Part shown: positions 49,641 to 60,747 of the stretch, in pieces
Position numbering within the stretch: the stretch's first letter is position 1
Layout of the letters: every line of letters starts with the position of its first letter
NCBI RefSeq assembly: GCF_036370855.1
Contig: NC_088112.1
Location: forward strand, 17,228,469-17,292,468
Direction: 5' to 3'
Source of the DNA: Dromaius novaehollandiae
Taxonomy: Eukaryota > Chordata > Aves > Casuariiformes > Dromaiidae
DNA: 64,000 nucleotides
Position numbers and translations under genes: made by a program
The notes under the pieces: generated by a model
Told to the model about the DNA's origin: nothing
Databases searched by the model: none
The model's input: the letters and a program-made list of their open reading frames with translations, nothing else

Positions 49641-51519
49641 TTCCCCTCGGGGGTCCACGTCTCGCACTGAACGAAAACTTAACTATGGGCTTGGAGCGCC
49701 GGGCTGCCGCCTCGGTTTCCCTGCCGCGCAGTGCCACGCACGCGGCGAGCGTGTCCCGCGGGAGGTGTTCAGCACGCTGGCAGCGAGAAGCTGATTTTCG
49801 GAGGTGCCGAGAGGAAGGCATGGATTTTCACAGGAGCTCAGCGTCCTTTTGGCCATCAGTCCTCTCGTGTCTGCAATGCCAGAAAACACCAGAAGTGCCC
49901 AGAGAGCAAAAATAACTGCATTAACGTGCTGACAGTTTAACCATGATCAAAAGCCTGCCTTCCTCTCCTCCCTTCCCTGCTGTCTTATCTGAGGTGGTAA
50001 GAACAAAAGGAGGGGGTGGGGGAAGTGATTAATTTCTCACATTGTTTTCATTTCCTTCCCGCGTTTTAGCTGCAGCAAAGCCCCTGGCCTGTTTCCCCTG
50101 CCAGCTCTCCTGCCTCGCATCGGCGTTGCCGCGTAGGTTTGCAGACATTGCAGGGGAAGGCTTAAATCCAAACAAAAATAACTGTGCGGCACTCATCTGC
50201 CTGAAGTTTTCAGCGCGGCAGGGCCCCGTCTTCACGGGAGCCCCCAGAGGTCACAGCAGTACAAACAACAGGACTTTTTCCAGCAGCTTTTGTGAAACAG
50301 CGTAAAAGACTGAGCAGCGTTTAACCCTGGCTGTGCCTGGGCAAGGCTGGGAGGGACAAATACATCAGCTGTAAAGCAGACTCATTCCGTGAGATGTTAA
50401 TTAGCCTTTATATTAATATGTCCCTGCAGCTCCTAAAGTTCATTCCCAGTCCTGGCATTTTTTTCACCAGCATAAGCAATCACCTCCCGGAGAGCTGAAG
50501 CAGAGTGATGGCCCCAGTAGCCAGTGCAGGTCCCGATGCCTTGTCAGGCCACTGCTGCCTCGGCCCCGGCACCCGCTGCCGCTGGCTTTCCCACCGGGAA
50601 ACGGCCCAGCACAGTGTCCCCTGGAGACGGGGTGGGTAGGGGGTGCGGGTACCGCTGGCAGCAGCGCTCTTCCCCTCCTCCCGGGGATGCTCTCGTTGCC
50701 CTGCTGCTGCGGGACTGCCATCAGCCCAAACTGCGTTGCACCGGGCCACGGCTCGGCGGTACGGTAAACAGCTCCAGGTTTTACCTGGCTAAAAATGCTG
50801 CAGCCGCGCGGTGTGACGTGCCAGTGCTGTACCGACACACCCTGCCCACCTTGTATCTGTTCCCAAAACGCTGAAGAGCTGTTTTTTTGCTGGCAGCTGG
50901 GTGGGATTTGGCTGGTCTGCACCACCGTGAGGGCTTGCAGCTGGTATACCGACTGTCCGTGGGCGCTAGTCTAAGAGGTGCAACTGCCCAGCCGAAATCG
51001 CAGAGCTGCGCCGCCGCCCGCACCAGGCCGAGGGCGAAGGTCCTCGCAACCGCTGCGTTGGCCAAAGGGCTTGGTGCCGCCGGCAGGGACGTCTCCGCTC
51101 CCTGTCCTCAGCCTCCCTGAGCCAGCATGCCCGCTTTCGTTCTCCTTTCCCTGGGTCAGCTCTCGTCTGGTTCGGTGACTAAACCGGCTCAGCAAAGGGT
51201 CAGGCAAGAGAACCAGCGGGAGCGTAGGGGTGCGAGACCGCTGCCCTGGGGCACGCGCTCTCGTGGCAGAGCTGTGGCTGGGAACCGCTGTATCTGCAGC
51301 TGCGGGGTGGCAAAGCGAGGTGCTGGGAAAGCCAAGGCCTTGCCCAGACATGCTTGCGCACACCCTGGCTGCTCCTCTCCAACCGCAAAAGCAAAGCGAT
51401 TCTGCCGGCGGTTTGCAAGCCCTCCCTCTGCTCTGATCCGGTTTACAGTCAGCCCTGCACACTGAGTGGCAACCGTAGTTAAGGGTTTTCCCTTTATAAT
51501 TCTCTCAATAACAGCCCCC

Positions 51520-51950
51520 GTCCCTCTGCGGAGGCAGAAACAGGGCACCGGAGCGCCCGCCCCGGCTCTGCGGGCCCCGCGCGCTGCCCGGGCGAGGGAG
51601 GCGGAGGAGGCGGAGGAGGCCCCCGGCCTGGCTGCCGGCAGCCAGCGTCTCGCGAGATGGCGCTGCTACCACGCGGGCTGCGCGGCCGGGCAAGGCGGCA
51701 GGCCCGGGCCTAGCGGAGGCCGCGAGCCTGGGGGGCGCAGGGGCGGGCTGCCCGCCTCAGCCGGAGCTCGGCCCGCCGCACCGCTCGTGTGGCCCACACG
51801 CACCCGGGCTGCGCCCACGGCATCGCTCGCTGCACCCCGAGCCGTGCCCATGGCATTGCTCCCTGCGCCCATGGCATTGCTCCCCGAGCCGTGCCCGTAG
51901 CAGCACTCGCGTGTCCTCCTGCACAAATCCTCTCGCTTAAAGTTTCACCC
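51520..51950. promoter_or_regulatory. Orphan CpG-rich block with TCTCGCGAGA
   Basis: A short CpG-dense block with GGAGGC repeats and a perfect palindrome TCTCGCGAGA at 51648-51657. That motif is found at TATA-less, often bidirectional vertebrate promoters and can bind ZBTB33/Kaiso when methylated. An ATG overlaps the motif and opens an 18-codon frame before a stop. No recognised gene starts here. It could be the promoter of CBY3 or of an unannotated transcript. Confidence 0.45.
51846..51883 (+). repeat. Two-copy 17-base repeat
   Basis: GCCCATGGCATTGCTCC occurs twice with a 21-base period (51846-51862 and 51867-51883). Similar CCGAGCCGTGCCC sequence lies on both sides, suggesting a small tandem duplication. 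Confidence 0.8.
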
Positions 51951-54332
51951 GTGCCGGGCCAGGCGCTGGCACTAGGGTTACTGGGGTGGGGGAAGCCAGG
52001 ATCCTCACGGAAACCCTCTCGAGCCAGCTTACTAAGGACCTAAGAGACCCTGCAAGTGCTGTGCAGACTCCTGGACTCCTTCCTGCTTCCTCCCCCGTAC
52101 AGCAGCCAGGAGAAAGGTTTGACCTGGGATATTTGGAAGCAGATTTGCTCCGATACGGCCGCAGCCTCTGAAGCGAAGCAGCCAGCTAGGCTGGAGGCCA
52201 GAAAAGAGCCAGCGAGGACTTTTCTATAGTAAGAAACGCAGAGGCTGAACTTGTAAACAAGCCTCCTCCCCCCGGATCCATCTTGCTCCCACGTGAGCGA
52301 ACGAGCAGATGATGAAAGCGCATAGCTCTGTCCCACCACCGAAACGACTGCAACGGCCGCCGTGCACACGGGCGCTCGAACACGCGTGCGCTTACGGGAG
52401 CCGAGCCAAGCTTCCTGTGAGGCTGCAGCGCTGCTTTTCAGAAGCTAGCAGCTTATTTTTATCTCGAAAACTTCAAGGACGCACACGTGTACTTTCCTAC
52501 ACGTCATGTGGCAGCCCGCGCAGGATATGTGCACAGACAGGTCCGGTATGCAGACAGCTACAGCTCACAGCCCCAAGCAGCGCCACGGGGGGGACATCTG
52601 AGCATACGGATGAGAAACGTGATCCCTCCGGAGTGCAGCCCGCTGGCACGGACCAGCACACCCCTGAATCTCTTCTGGGAAGACCTCGGCTGGGAGGACC
52701 TCGCTTTGCGATGCTGAACGTCCCCCGGGTTGCCATAGCACCAGCATCCACAACACTGGGCAGGGGAGGCCGGGAAGTAGGTCAGACCGGGCTAACAATA
52801 CCCAGACGGGTCGGTCTACAACTCGGCCTGCTCCAGGGAAGGGAGCGAAGCAGAGGAGAAATGGAAAGGGGAAAAAAAAGAAGGAAAATATAAACATCCA
52901 TAGTCTGAACAACGCACTTCCTTCCCCTCCCCCCCCCAAAAAACAAGGACTTTTTAACTTTTTAAAGCCACCTTTGTGTATCAGTGCTGAGAGCAAGACT
53001 AGCACCCACCTCCTGCCCATCTGACAACAAACTACAAGGGAATTCAAATGCTAATCTGTAGCCAGACTTCTCAATGGGTCTTTATTTCCCCAGTGGCTCT
53101 GGGATCAAAGCCTGCAGGAGCCAGCCTGCCGAAGCTATGAGGAAGTTTGTTTCGGGAGCAAGCACTGAAGGAAGCTTTCCTTTCCCTTCTCCTTTCCTCA
53201 TCCTGATTTTATTATCAGCCTTATTTTTACTTGTTTACGTCCAAGCGACTTCAAGGGCAAGAAAAAAGAAAGCAAGTCACACTGGAGTTGTGTAACAGAA
53301 ATAAGCACTGTCGTGACCCATTTTATCTGCTGAGTCTGCAGAGGTCTTACTCTCACCATAACAGCATTTTTGTGTTTGCCTGTGTGACCATTTTGAATTA
53401 GGTATTGATCAATGCCAAAACTGTGAAGAACATTCTGGCAGCAAGAGCCAGAACCCCATTGATCTGAATGAACACAGAGCCGCACAGAGCTCCTGCTCGG
53501 TGCGTGCCCGAGAGCCAGGGTGGAGGAAGGAGTGCTCGGCTGGGGGGGAGCGCGGGGGCAGCAGCCGGATCCACGCTGCACAGACTGAGAGGAGTCGGTG
53601 AAGTACGGACAAAGGTGGCCTGGGGTGAAAAGCGTGACTGCGGCTGACCCGTGACATATCAGGGGTTGGCAGCATGGCGTTTGAACTCTGCGCTGTCGCA
53701 GGGAGGCACAGCTGCGGATGGAGGCACAGGGTGTTTCCGACAGGGTGAGAGCAGGCCCCTTGCCTGCAGGCAAATACTCCCTTTACGACAGGCCACAGTC
53801 CTATGCAGTAAAAAACATTCCTAGATTAGATAACATAGAAAAACGCAAGCAAAAACAAAGCAATTTGTCACTTTGAATGTTAGCGGGTCAAGATAGGCTA
53901 GGAAAGTCCACACTTTAATGCTACAATTTGCCTTGTCTTCACCAGTTTTTCACCAGTAATCACCACTTGTTAGAGAGCACCGAGAAGTCATCTTTCTCCC
54001 TGGTACAGGCAGAGCCATAGTGTAGGAGGGGGATGCAGCCTCACACGTGCCCTTGTGTGAATGCCCTCCCTCCGGAGGAGAGCTTGGACGCTTGTTGCGG
54101 CAGCTTAGGAAAGGCCATGCCTTGCTCCTGACACCGTCTCCTGCTGTGGGTTCTGGGATTTCCCGGGTTTCAGTGCTAAAAACTATGTAGGAAGAGTCAA
54201 AGTAGGGTCAGCACTGAGGAAGACTGCAGAGTCTGACAGAGCATTCCTGGAACAGGAAGAAAAAAGAATTGTGTCAGCAGCATGTGTGGCCTCTGCACCA
54301 GCTGCGTCACATGGTTGTTGCATTACTTGACA

Positions 54333-54376
54333 AGAGAAAGGTGGGTGACTCCAAAGAGAAAGGTGGGTGACTCCAA
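54333..54376 (+). repeat. Perfect 22-base tandem duplication
   Basis: A 22-base unit containing AAAGGTGGGTGACTCCAA is repeated twice head to tail without a mismatch. Confidence 0.9.
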
Positions 54377-56745
54377 ACAGCTACGGCAACATTACCTGCG
54401 GGGAGTGGGAGATACAAAGGGGGCTACTCTGGCACCCCTCCCTCCCCGTGCAGCATCGCAGGCTGGACAGTGATTGTGAGTCACTATGATGGCTATGACG
54501 CTAAGCTGAATATGACATGGGGAAAAGGACTTTGGGAGATGGGGATCATCATACCAGCAAGCACGCAACCAATGAGTCCCTGTGGTCACTGCTCCTGGAT
54601 CCGCAACTGGTGAGTGGCTGAAATAGGCTCCATTTCATGGACGGGGCAGTTGAGCCCAGGGTCTTGCCTGAGTGCATCAGCTGCACTGGGTTTCTGACGG
54701 CACCCCTGTCAGAGTGGCTGGCAGCCTCCCTCGAACGCCTTGGCAGCTGCCGTGGTACCAGGGGCTCGCGGGTCCTTGGCACGGAGTTCCCAGGGTATAA
54801 CAAGAGCTCAGGCACTGCCGATACGGTGGAATTGCACTGCGTTAGCGCTGTGCTGACACAGCCAGTGCAGCACACTCTCCCAAGGCTGGACCCAGTCACC
54901 CCACTGTAAAGTATTTACAGCTGTATAGCTCATTCTCCTCCGGGGAGGAAGGAAGGAACTTCAGACAGGGCTTGTTGCAACTGATGCAAATGGACTGTTG
55001 CCTGCCTCCCTCCCAGTGGGTGCAACACTGAACCACCAAAGAGCTGTAAATGTTCTGCCTGAGCAAAGAAACCTTCTCAGCGGTCAGCTTTATTAGCTCA
55101 ATACAGTGCTGCACGGGCGCATGGCCTTTGGATCAGAACTGACTCATGCCCACCGAGCTCAGAGTCAGGCAGAGCACGGCTGAAGGGTGTAGATACCCAA
55201 GTTGTACTGGAAGGGGTCACCGCTTCTCCTGCCGTAACTGCATTCACAGAAAGGAAGCTGTTATCAGTAAAAAGCAAAAGGTATTCTGTCAATTGTCATA
55301 ATTATCATGGTACAAAACCCAAACATTAACAATAATGAATAGAAAAGCATCAGACAGGTAAACTCCAAAATGAGCCCTGAAAGGGCAAGATCATGGAGCA
55401 GAACAGTGGCAATTCTTCCAATCTCTCAGTGACTAAAGAGGCTGAGCCTAAGCTACGGATAAGTTGGCGGTATAAAGGGAACGGTGATGGGTTCAAACAG
55501 TACGGCAGCAGCCTCAGAGAGGAGGGGGACTTGGGTATCTGCTTTTCACTAAAGCAGAGTGTGTATCAACCTCACAAATTGGTTTCCAGACTGGCTTCTT
55601 AGTAAACTACAGATTAGGAAAGCAGGGAAACCGGAGCTCCTGCCCAGCCTTAGTTACAGAGCAGCACTTACAGCATAAAGAATAAAGACAGAAAAGATGA
55701 AGTGGAAGAAAGTAAAGGTGCAGTGTAACTGAAAAGTTTCATAATTTGCCCAAAACAAAAGGGAGACAGAGGCAGAATTAGCAAAGCTGTGAATTGGCAG
55801 AAAGATCATGGATGTGACCATGTTATATAATGTGGTAGAACACATATCATACATATTTAATAGCATTGTTTAGCTTGTATTTGTCACAGCATCACATCTA
55901 GAGGCTGGTTCTAAAGCCATGGATGGTGATGGAAAGGTCCTAATTGAATTCTAGGGCTTTTAACTAGAGGCCACATTATACAGAAAAACCTACAGAGTGT
56001 TAGTCGTATGAGACTTTCATGCATTCCCCACTTACTGACCTCAGATGATAAAGAGTGAGCTGCTAGAGGTATTTGTTGAGAGTTAATCAGGTTTGCAGAT
56101 TAACTCTTAGATCCTGAATTATACATGTTTATATGCAAATGGAGGGAACAAGCAACATGTTCGGGGATAAGACAGCAGACAGCTGAGAGACGAAGGATGA
56201 GGCTTATGACGGAAGCACAAGAACAAATAGATAACATCTAGCTAGGAAAGACAGGAAGGGAAGGAACATAAAGCAGTGGGGCTAGGATAGCAGTTAATGG
56301 GTTCTGTCATCTTTTCAGAAGCAGACATTTAAACTCTGATCTCTGTTTTCTCCCTGAAATGGCAGATTCTTACCCATAATAGAATTATTGATAATTTCTT
56401 TTGCATTGCACCATTACCTCCAAAACCTACGCAGAGATCACCATCTACATCACCTACAGACATGCAATATGTACCAAGCCTGTATGACCGCAAACGCAGG
56501 CTGAGCAGTTTCCCTGACATTTTCTTGCCTACTAAAGAAACTTAGAAAGCTCACAAGCAGCAATTTATAACTGGTACCAGGCAGGATGTCCTGAGCAGGT
56601 AACAGGCTTTAAGGAAGAACTTTGCTTGCTGTCCTTTGGTCTAGCTTAACACTTACATGTGTGCTCAGCTTTATGCCTCTCTCTGCAGGTTGGATCAGTG
56701 CTGGTACTGTTCTGGTGGGGGTCTCTGCGCCCAGCCCCACTCACC

Positions 56746-57228
56746 ATGAACATCATTGGGAACATAGCACAGGGGCTGCACAACTGCTGGGCAGACCATT
56801 TCTCCCGCAAGTTTCTACCCAAGAGGCCTCCCCTCCGCCAAATCACCTATTTGCCCATTTTCTACCAGGTGGACTATAAAACCCGGCAGACTGAAGTTGG
56901 CTTAGATTATGGCCCTCCCCGGGCCCACTTGAATGAGGCTAAACTTATCTTCCGGGAAGGCAAGTGGGAAGATGAGAACAGCTCCTCTCCCCAGCAATCA
57001 CAGCTGCAGACATCCCCTTCCCCTTTGCGGGAAAAGGCCAGTGAAATTCTGGAAAAGAACAAAGCCCTTTTGGAGGAAAACAATTACCTGAAGCTGCAGC
57101 TTGAGCTGCTGATGGACATGCTGATAGAAACCACAGTTCAACTTCGCCTGTTGGAGAAGAAGGTGCAGGTGTCAGGCAGGCACCTGAAGACAAAACAAAC
57201 AGGTAAATTGCTGATGCTTGAGTCCTAG
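56746..57228 (+). CDS. CBY3: Chibby family protein, CBY3 by position
   Basis: Chibby proteins act at centrioles and basal bodies and can bind beta-catenin; CBY3 is reported mainly in sperm. The 160-residue frame from MNIIGNIAQG to LLMLES has the Chibby core TRQTEVGLDYGPPRAHL...LIFREGKWEDE, comparable to CBY1 REVELGLEYGSPTMNL...LKFENGQWIAE. A C-terminal heptad coiled coil follows (KNKALLEENNYLKLQLELLM, then DMLIETTVQLRLLEKKV), the family dimerisation element. Residues 1-45 are a longer N-terminus than in CBY1. A TGCAG acceptor at 56687-56688 precedes the ATG, so the frame probably sits on the last exon after a 5'UTR exon not found here. Human CBY3 is the neighbour of CANX and HNRNPH1, and the relative orientation to CANX fits, which favours CBY3. 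An upstream exon could extend the N-terminus. Confidence 0.8.
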   Translation: MNIIGNIAQGLHNCWADHFSRKFLPKRPPLRQITYLPIFYQVDYKTRQTEVGLDYGPPRAHLNEAKLIFREGKWEDENSSSPQQSQLQTSPSPLREKASEILEKNKALLEENNYLKLQLELLMDMLIETTVQLRLLEKKVQVSGRHLKTKQTGKLLMLES

Positions 57229-57305
57229 AAGAAATCACGGAAGCAAGACTGGAAGCGTATATGTCTAACATACATGTCTAGCTGTTTCCTTGCTTCAAGA
57301 AGCCT

Positions 57306-57311
57306 AATAAA
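57306..57311 (+). terminator. CBY3: Poly(A) signal of CBY3
   Basis: AATAAA 78 bases after the CBY3 stop codon, giving a short 3'UTR. Confidence 0.75.
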
Positions 57312-57329
57312 ATCCTGAAGCAGATGTTT

Positions 57330-58330
57330 CCAGAGTGAGATTTTTGTCCCTATCACAGTCCACACTCGCAAGCAGCCACATTCCATGGAACTGCCCTGCC
57401 TTGCAAAAGCACTTATGAGAGATGGCCTGTTGGGAAAAAGGCTGCGGCTGTTAACAACAGCGCTGCTTGAACTGATAGTTGTTTTCATCCTCCAAACATC
57501 GTGTATATGTTGGCTAATTATAACTCTTCTGATAACTAGTTATGTTTCGGTTTGCCTCTATGTATGGCTGCTGTTCTGCTGTTCACAGCCACATTTGACC
57601 CCTGGAAGCGGCTGTACACAACAGCCTGTTGGATGCATCAGCTTTCAAAGTGGACAAGTATTTTGCCTATGCTTAATAGTAATTACATATTTACAACAAA
57701 CTCATATGACTTTTTTTGTAACACTGAATAATTAAACCGAAAGAGTGCACACCCAGCAGAACGTCATCCCAATGTGAGCAAGGGAAGATCTCCAATTCCC
57801 AAGAGATCTCTAAAGAGTGAACTGTTGTCAGAATGCCTTTCGACTACAACAAACACGATCACGAATATACAGGAGTCACCATCGTACCGGGCAAACTATA
57901 CTTTACTTATCATAAAAATTAGATTCCAAGAAACCAGCCAGTCCAGCCCACTTAAAGTCATGAAGTCACGTGGCTCATGATGCACAAAAACCAGAGAATC
58001 AATTTTCCCTTGTTATTTAAATGCAGTGGTGGTGACTAAAAAAACCCAATCAGACTAGTAAAATGACACAGTAAATGTATCCCAGTCGCTGGTTATTAAT
58101 AAACATTAAGGGAAGACAAATATTATCATTAACCCACTGTTAGAAATGCAAAGACTACAGCATGAATTAGCAGGATTCAGTTTATATTAACCAGTCACTC
58201 AGAAACAAAGCTGTGAGTAGACACCACACCTCCACGGTCCTAAGGTCACCACTTATCTGTTCAATCATGCAGGCTGCCTGACAGCTATTTTAATCCAGAG
58301 CTGTCCCTACACCCCCAGCTAATGTTTCTT
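57330..58330. other. Interval downstream of CBY3
   Basis: About 1 kb of AT-rich sequence between the CBY3 poly(A) signal and the next CpG island. I see no gene or repeat in it. Confidence 0.6.
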
Positions 58331-59284
58331 TGCAACAGCATTTTGCAGAGGGCCAGGATCCGGTTATGGCAGGGCAAGCGGGGGCGCGGGGCCCCTGTGG
58401 CAGCGGCCCGGCGTGTCCCCCGGTCAGGGCATGTGGAGATCTCTTTCCGGCAAGCTAAGCCGCCGCACGGAAGCCTGAGCAAGCAGCGAGGCTGCGAGCG
58501 CCACCGGGAGAGGCCGGGCTTGGCGCATTTTCAGCCGCCGCAGCTCCGGGCCTATTGTTCGCGTTTCCGTGCGAGGCCTGGAAGGAAACCCGGGGAAGGG
58601 CCTGCTCGGAGCCCAGGCCGCAGCGTGCCCGGCCCGCGACGCCATCTCGGCGCGGCGCCTCGCTCCTCCCCCGCCGCCTCGGGGGCCGTTGGTGCGGCGG
58701 GGGAGGGGGGGAGCGTCCTGCGGCGCCGCACAAAGCCCGCGGCCTCCGCCAGCCGGGCCCGAGCGGGCCACCAACCCCCTCCCCCGCCCCGGGGAGCGCG
58801 GCGGGGCCCGTTCCACCCGCCCGGCGCTGCGGCACCGCGCTCAGCCGGGCCCCACTCGCCGCCCTGCGGCCGCAGCTCCCGCCGCGGCCCTCGGCGGGGG
58901 GCGGGCAGGGACAAAGCCGCCGCCATGTCCTGACTTGGGGCAGGAAAACAGCCGGAACGGGTCCGCGAACTCGGGCGGCCTCGGCGCGGCGCCCCCGCCT
59001 TTTGGTACAGCCCGCCGGGGAAGGCGGCATCAGGCGGCGCCCGTTGGCCGGTGGGGCGGCCGTTGCCCCCAACCGCTCGCGGCGGCGGTTGCAGGAGCGC
59101 GGGCTCCCGGCGGACACAGCGGCGCGGCCGCGCGCCTCACTCCCTCCCCTCCCCCAGCCCGGCCGCGGCAGGCGGCGGCCCCCTCCCCCCGTCTGCGTTG
59201 GGCCTTGGGACGTGACTGGCTGGTTTAATTTGTCACTCTGTGATTGGCTGGCGGCCGGTTAAGAAAAGGAAGGCGGGCCCTGTG

Positions 59285-59292
59285 TGACGTCA
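59285..59292. promoter_or_regulatory. Perfect CRE (TGACGTCA)
   Basis: Palindromic TGACGTCA, the full CREB/ATF site, 27 bases upstream of the TATA-like element in the third CpG island. Confidence 0.75.
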
Positions 59293-59318
59293 CGGCCCTG
59301 CGCAGCGCGGGCAGCCGC

Positions 59319-59327
59319 TATTTATAG
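59319..59327 (+). promoter_or_regulatory. TATA-like element
   Basis: TATTTATAG within otherwise GC-only sequence, followed by a GC-rich initiator region. It fixes a likely start site near 59350. Confidence 0.6.
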
Positions 59328-59560
59328 GCGGGGAGCGGAGCTGCGCAGGAGGAGCGAGCAGGCGGGTTGGGCCCGGGCTGGCGGCTTTGTGGTGCCTTGT
59401 CCCCGCAGGGAAAGGGAAAAAGCGGCCGAAAAGCCCCGATCCGCCTTCGCCGAAGCGCCCCTTCGGCGGCCGCTGAGTTTTTGTCTCCGTCCGCGCCGCG
59501 CCCGAGCGCCCCCGTCGAGCTTTGTCTTCTCCCGGCCACTGTTGGGAAGGCGCGGCCAAG

Positions 59561-59609
59561 ATGGACCCTTGTCACACCGAGGAGACCGAGGGCGAGATCC
59601 CCGGCCTGG
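59561..59609 (+). CDS. First coding exon of unidentified plus-strand gene (HNRNPH1 candidate)
   Basis: An ATG in strong context (GCCAAGATGG) opens MDPCHTEETEGEIPGL plus one base, then a consensus donor (CTGG followed by GTAAGG). I do not recognise this 16-residue start in a known protein. Human HNRNPH1 begins MMLGTEGGEG, so if this is HNRNPH1 the exon may be 5'UTR or an alternative N-terminus. The AAGATGG around the ATG also resembles a YY1 element, which lowers the weight of the start context. No plus-strand exon to follow it was found before position 64000. The longer open frames running through the island are not supported. Confidence 0.45.
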
Positions 59610-60120
59610 GTAAGGCCCAGCGGCGGCGCGCGGGGGGGGGGGTGGGGGGTGGAGGAAGGCCCGTGGGGGAGGGGTGGTGTAGCCGGGCCGCGGCGGCGGG
59701 GGGGAGTGGGGGAGGGGCGTCCGGGCCCGCCCGATCCGGGGCCTTGGCGGCGCCGAGCCCCGCGCTGGCGCCTGCTGGCGGCGGGGCCGGCGGGCGGCGG
59801 CCTCGCCGGGCGGTGGCGGCGCGGCCGCGTGCGCCGCTCCCCGCCCTTCCCCCCCTCCCCCCCGCCGCGTGCGTCGTGGCTGCGCGCGGCGGAGCCTCGG
59901 GGCGGGGGCCGCGGACCCGGGAGCGAGCGCGGGCGGGCGGCGCCGACCGCCGCTGGCTGGGGGGGGGGGGGGGGGGGGTTGGGGTGGGGGGAGGCGCGGG
60001 TTTCGGCTCCGCGGGAGCGCCGGCGGGTCGCTCTTGGCCAGCGCCCTGCTGCCCGGTGGGAGCCCTGCCCTGCCCTATTCGCGCAGGGGATTTCCGTTCT
60101 TTTTTTTTTTGGGGGGGGGG
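59610..60120 (+). other. GC-rich start of intron with G homopolymer
   Basis: Sequence after the donor at 59610, rich in G runs on the plus strand. It includes 20 G at 59959-59978 and a T10/G11 run at about 60100-60121. Strong potential for G-quadruplexes or R-loops just downstream of the promoter is inferred from the runs. Confidence 0.6.
59959..59978. repeat. G homopolymer, 20 bases
   Basis: Uninterrupted run of 20 G in the third CpG island. Confidence 0.9.
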
Positions 60121-60432
60121 GGAAACAAGACACTTTTAAATTACAGTTTATTTAAGGTGTAATAGTGCTAATCCCCGTGACTGCGGTAACCTCCATTTCA
60201 AACGTAATTAGCATAAATCTTGTGGAAGCAGTAATTCAATAAAGCAGAACTTGAAAGTAAAGGCTTCTGGAAGCTGTAGCAGTCTCGTCTTAAAATGGTG
60301 AACTATGCCAGTTATTGCAAAACAACCCTGCCTCAGTGTCTGATATCTCCAGTTACTTGGTTGTCGGCCTTTGATAACCAGTTAACTCCTCCGTGGCTAG
60401 AGGCTGTTCCTTGTCCATTTTAATTTAAAATC

Positions 60433-60438
60433 TTTATT
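60433..60438 (-). terminator. Poly(A) signal of the deoxynucleoside kinase
   Basis: AATAAA on the minus strand about 280 bases after the stop codon of the kinase. A second hexamer lies farther on (complement at 60147-60152). Confidence 0.65.
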
Positions 60439-60720
60439 AAAAAAAGCAATGCATATACAGGAAGTCAAGTACTTTTTTTTTTTTAAAGCAGCCCCCTTTT
60501 TTTCCCCTTTAAACTACACAAAGAATTCTGTCAAGATTACTCGGTTCATACAAGCCAAAAATAGATACCCATTTTGCACATTTCCTTTCAGGAAAATCCT
60601 TAATAAGCTATACAGATAATACATTCAGTTAGCTTTAAGTAAATTGCCTCAGCACACACCAATCTTCGGTTTAACTCTTCTTGAACTTCTGGAACTGGTT
60701 ACTTTCGCTGATCTTAATCT

Positions 60721-60747
60721 TTAAATTAAAGTCAAAAAAGACTTGAC
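60721..60747 (-). CDS. Deoxynucleoside kinase terminal coding exon
   Basis: Nine codons, VKSFLTLI and TAA, after a TTTCACAG acceptor. Only the C-terminal helix end is encoded, as in the human DCK tail VKEFLSTL. Confidence 0.82.
   Translation of the reverse strand, partial: VKSFLTLI

Larger units (their letters stand above)
49641..56688. other. Interval between LTC4S and CBY3
   Basis: No gene recognised over 7 kb. The part from about 49.7 to 53 kb is GC-rich, with a CpG-dense core at 51.5-51.95 kb (listed separately). The part from 54 to 56.6 kb is more AT-rich. Upstream exons and the promoter of CBY3 may lie here, but none could be identified with confidence. Confidence 0.55.
58330..60080 (+). 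promoter_or_regulatory. CpG island and promoter of a plus-strand gene
   Basis: About 1.7 kb of very GC- and CpG-rich sequence. Its core promoter reads rightward: an inverted CCAAT box GATTGG (59242-59247), a perfect cAMP response element TGACGTCA (59285-59292) and a TATA-like TATTTATAG (59319-59327). Transcription would begin near 59350, about 210 bases before the ATG at 59561. By comparison with human (CANX, CBY3, HNRNPH1 in a row) this is the expected position and direction of the HNRNPH1 promoter, but no HNRNPH1 coding exon is in the window to prove it. Confidence 0.75.

Noticed and set aside
50464-50925. 153-codon minus-strand open frame
   Set aside because: No recognisable domain and no supporting splice or promoter signals.
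52309-52893. 194-codon plus-strand open frame
   Set aside because: No domain, low-complexity basic end, overlapping frames on the other strand; treated as chance in GC-rich DNA.
58322-60155. Open frames of 130-271 codons on both strands of the third CpG island
   Set aside because: Low-complexity Arg/Gly/Pro/Ala translations, some beginning at non-ATG codons and running through a consensus splice donor at 59610. Only the 16-codon exon has support.
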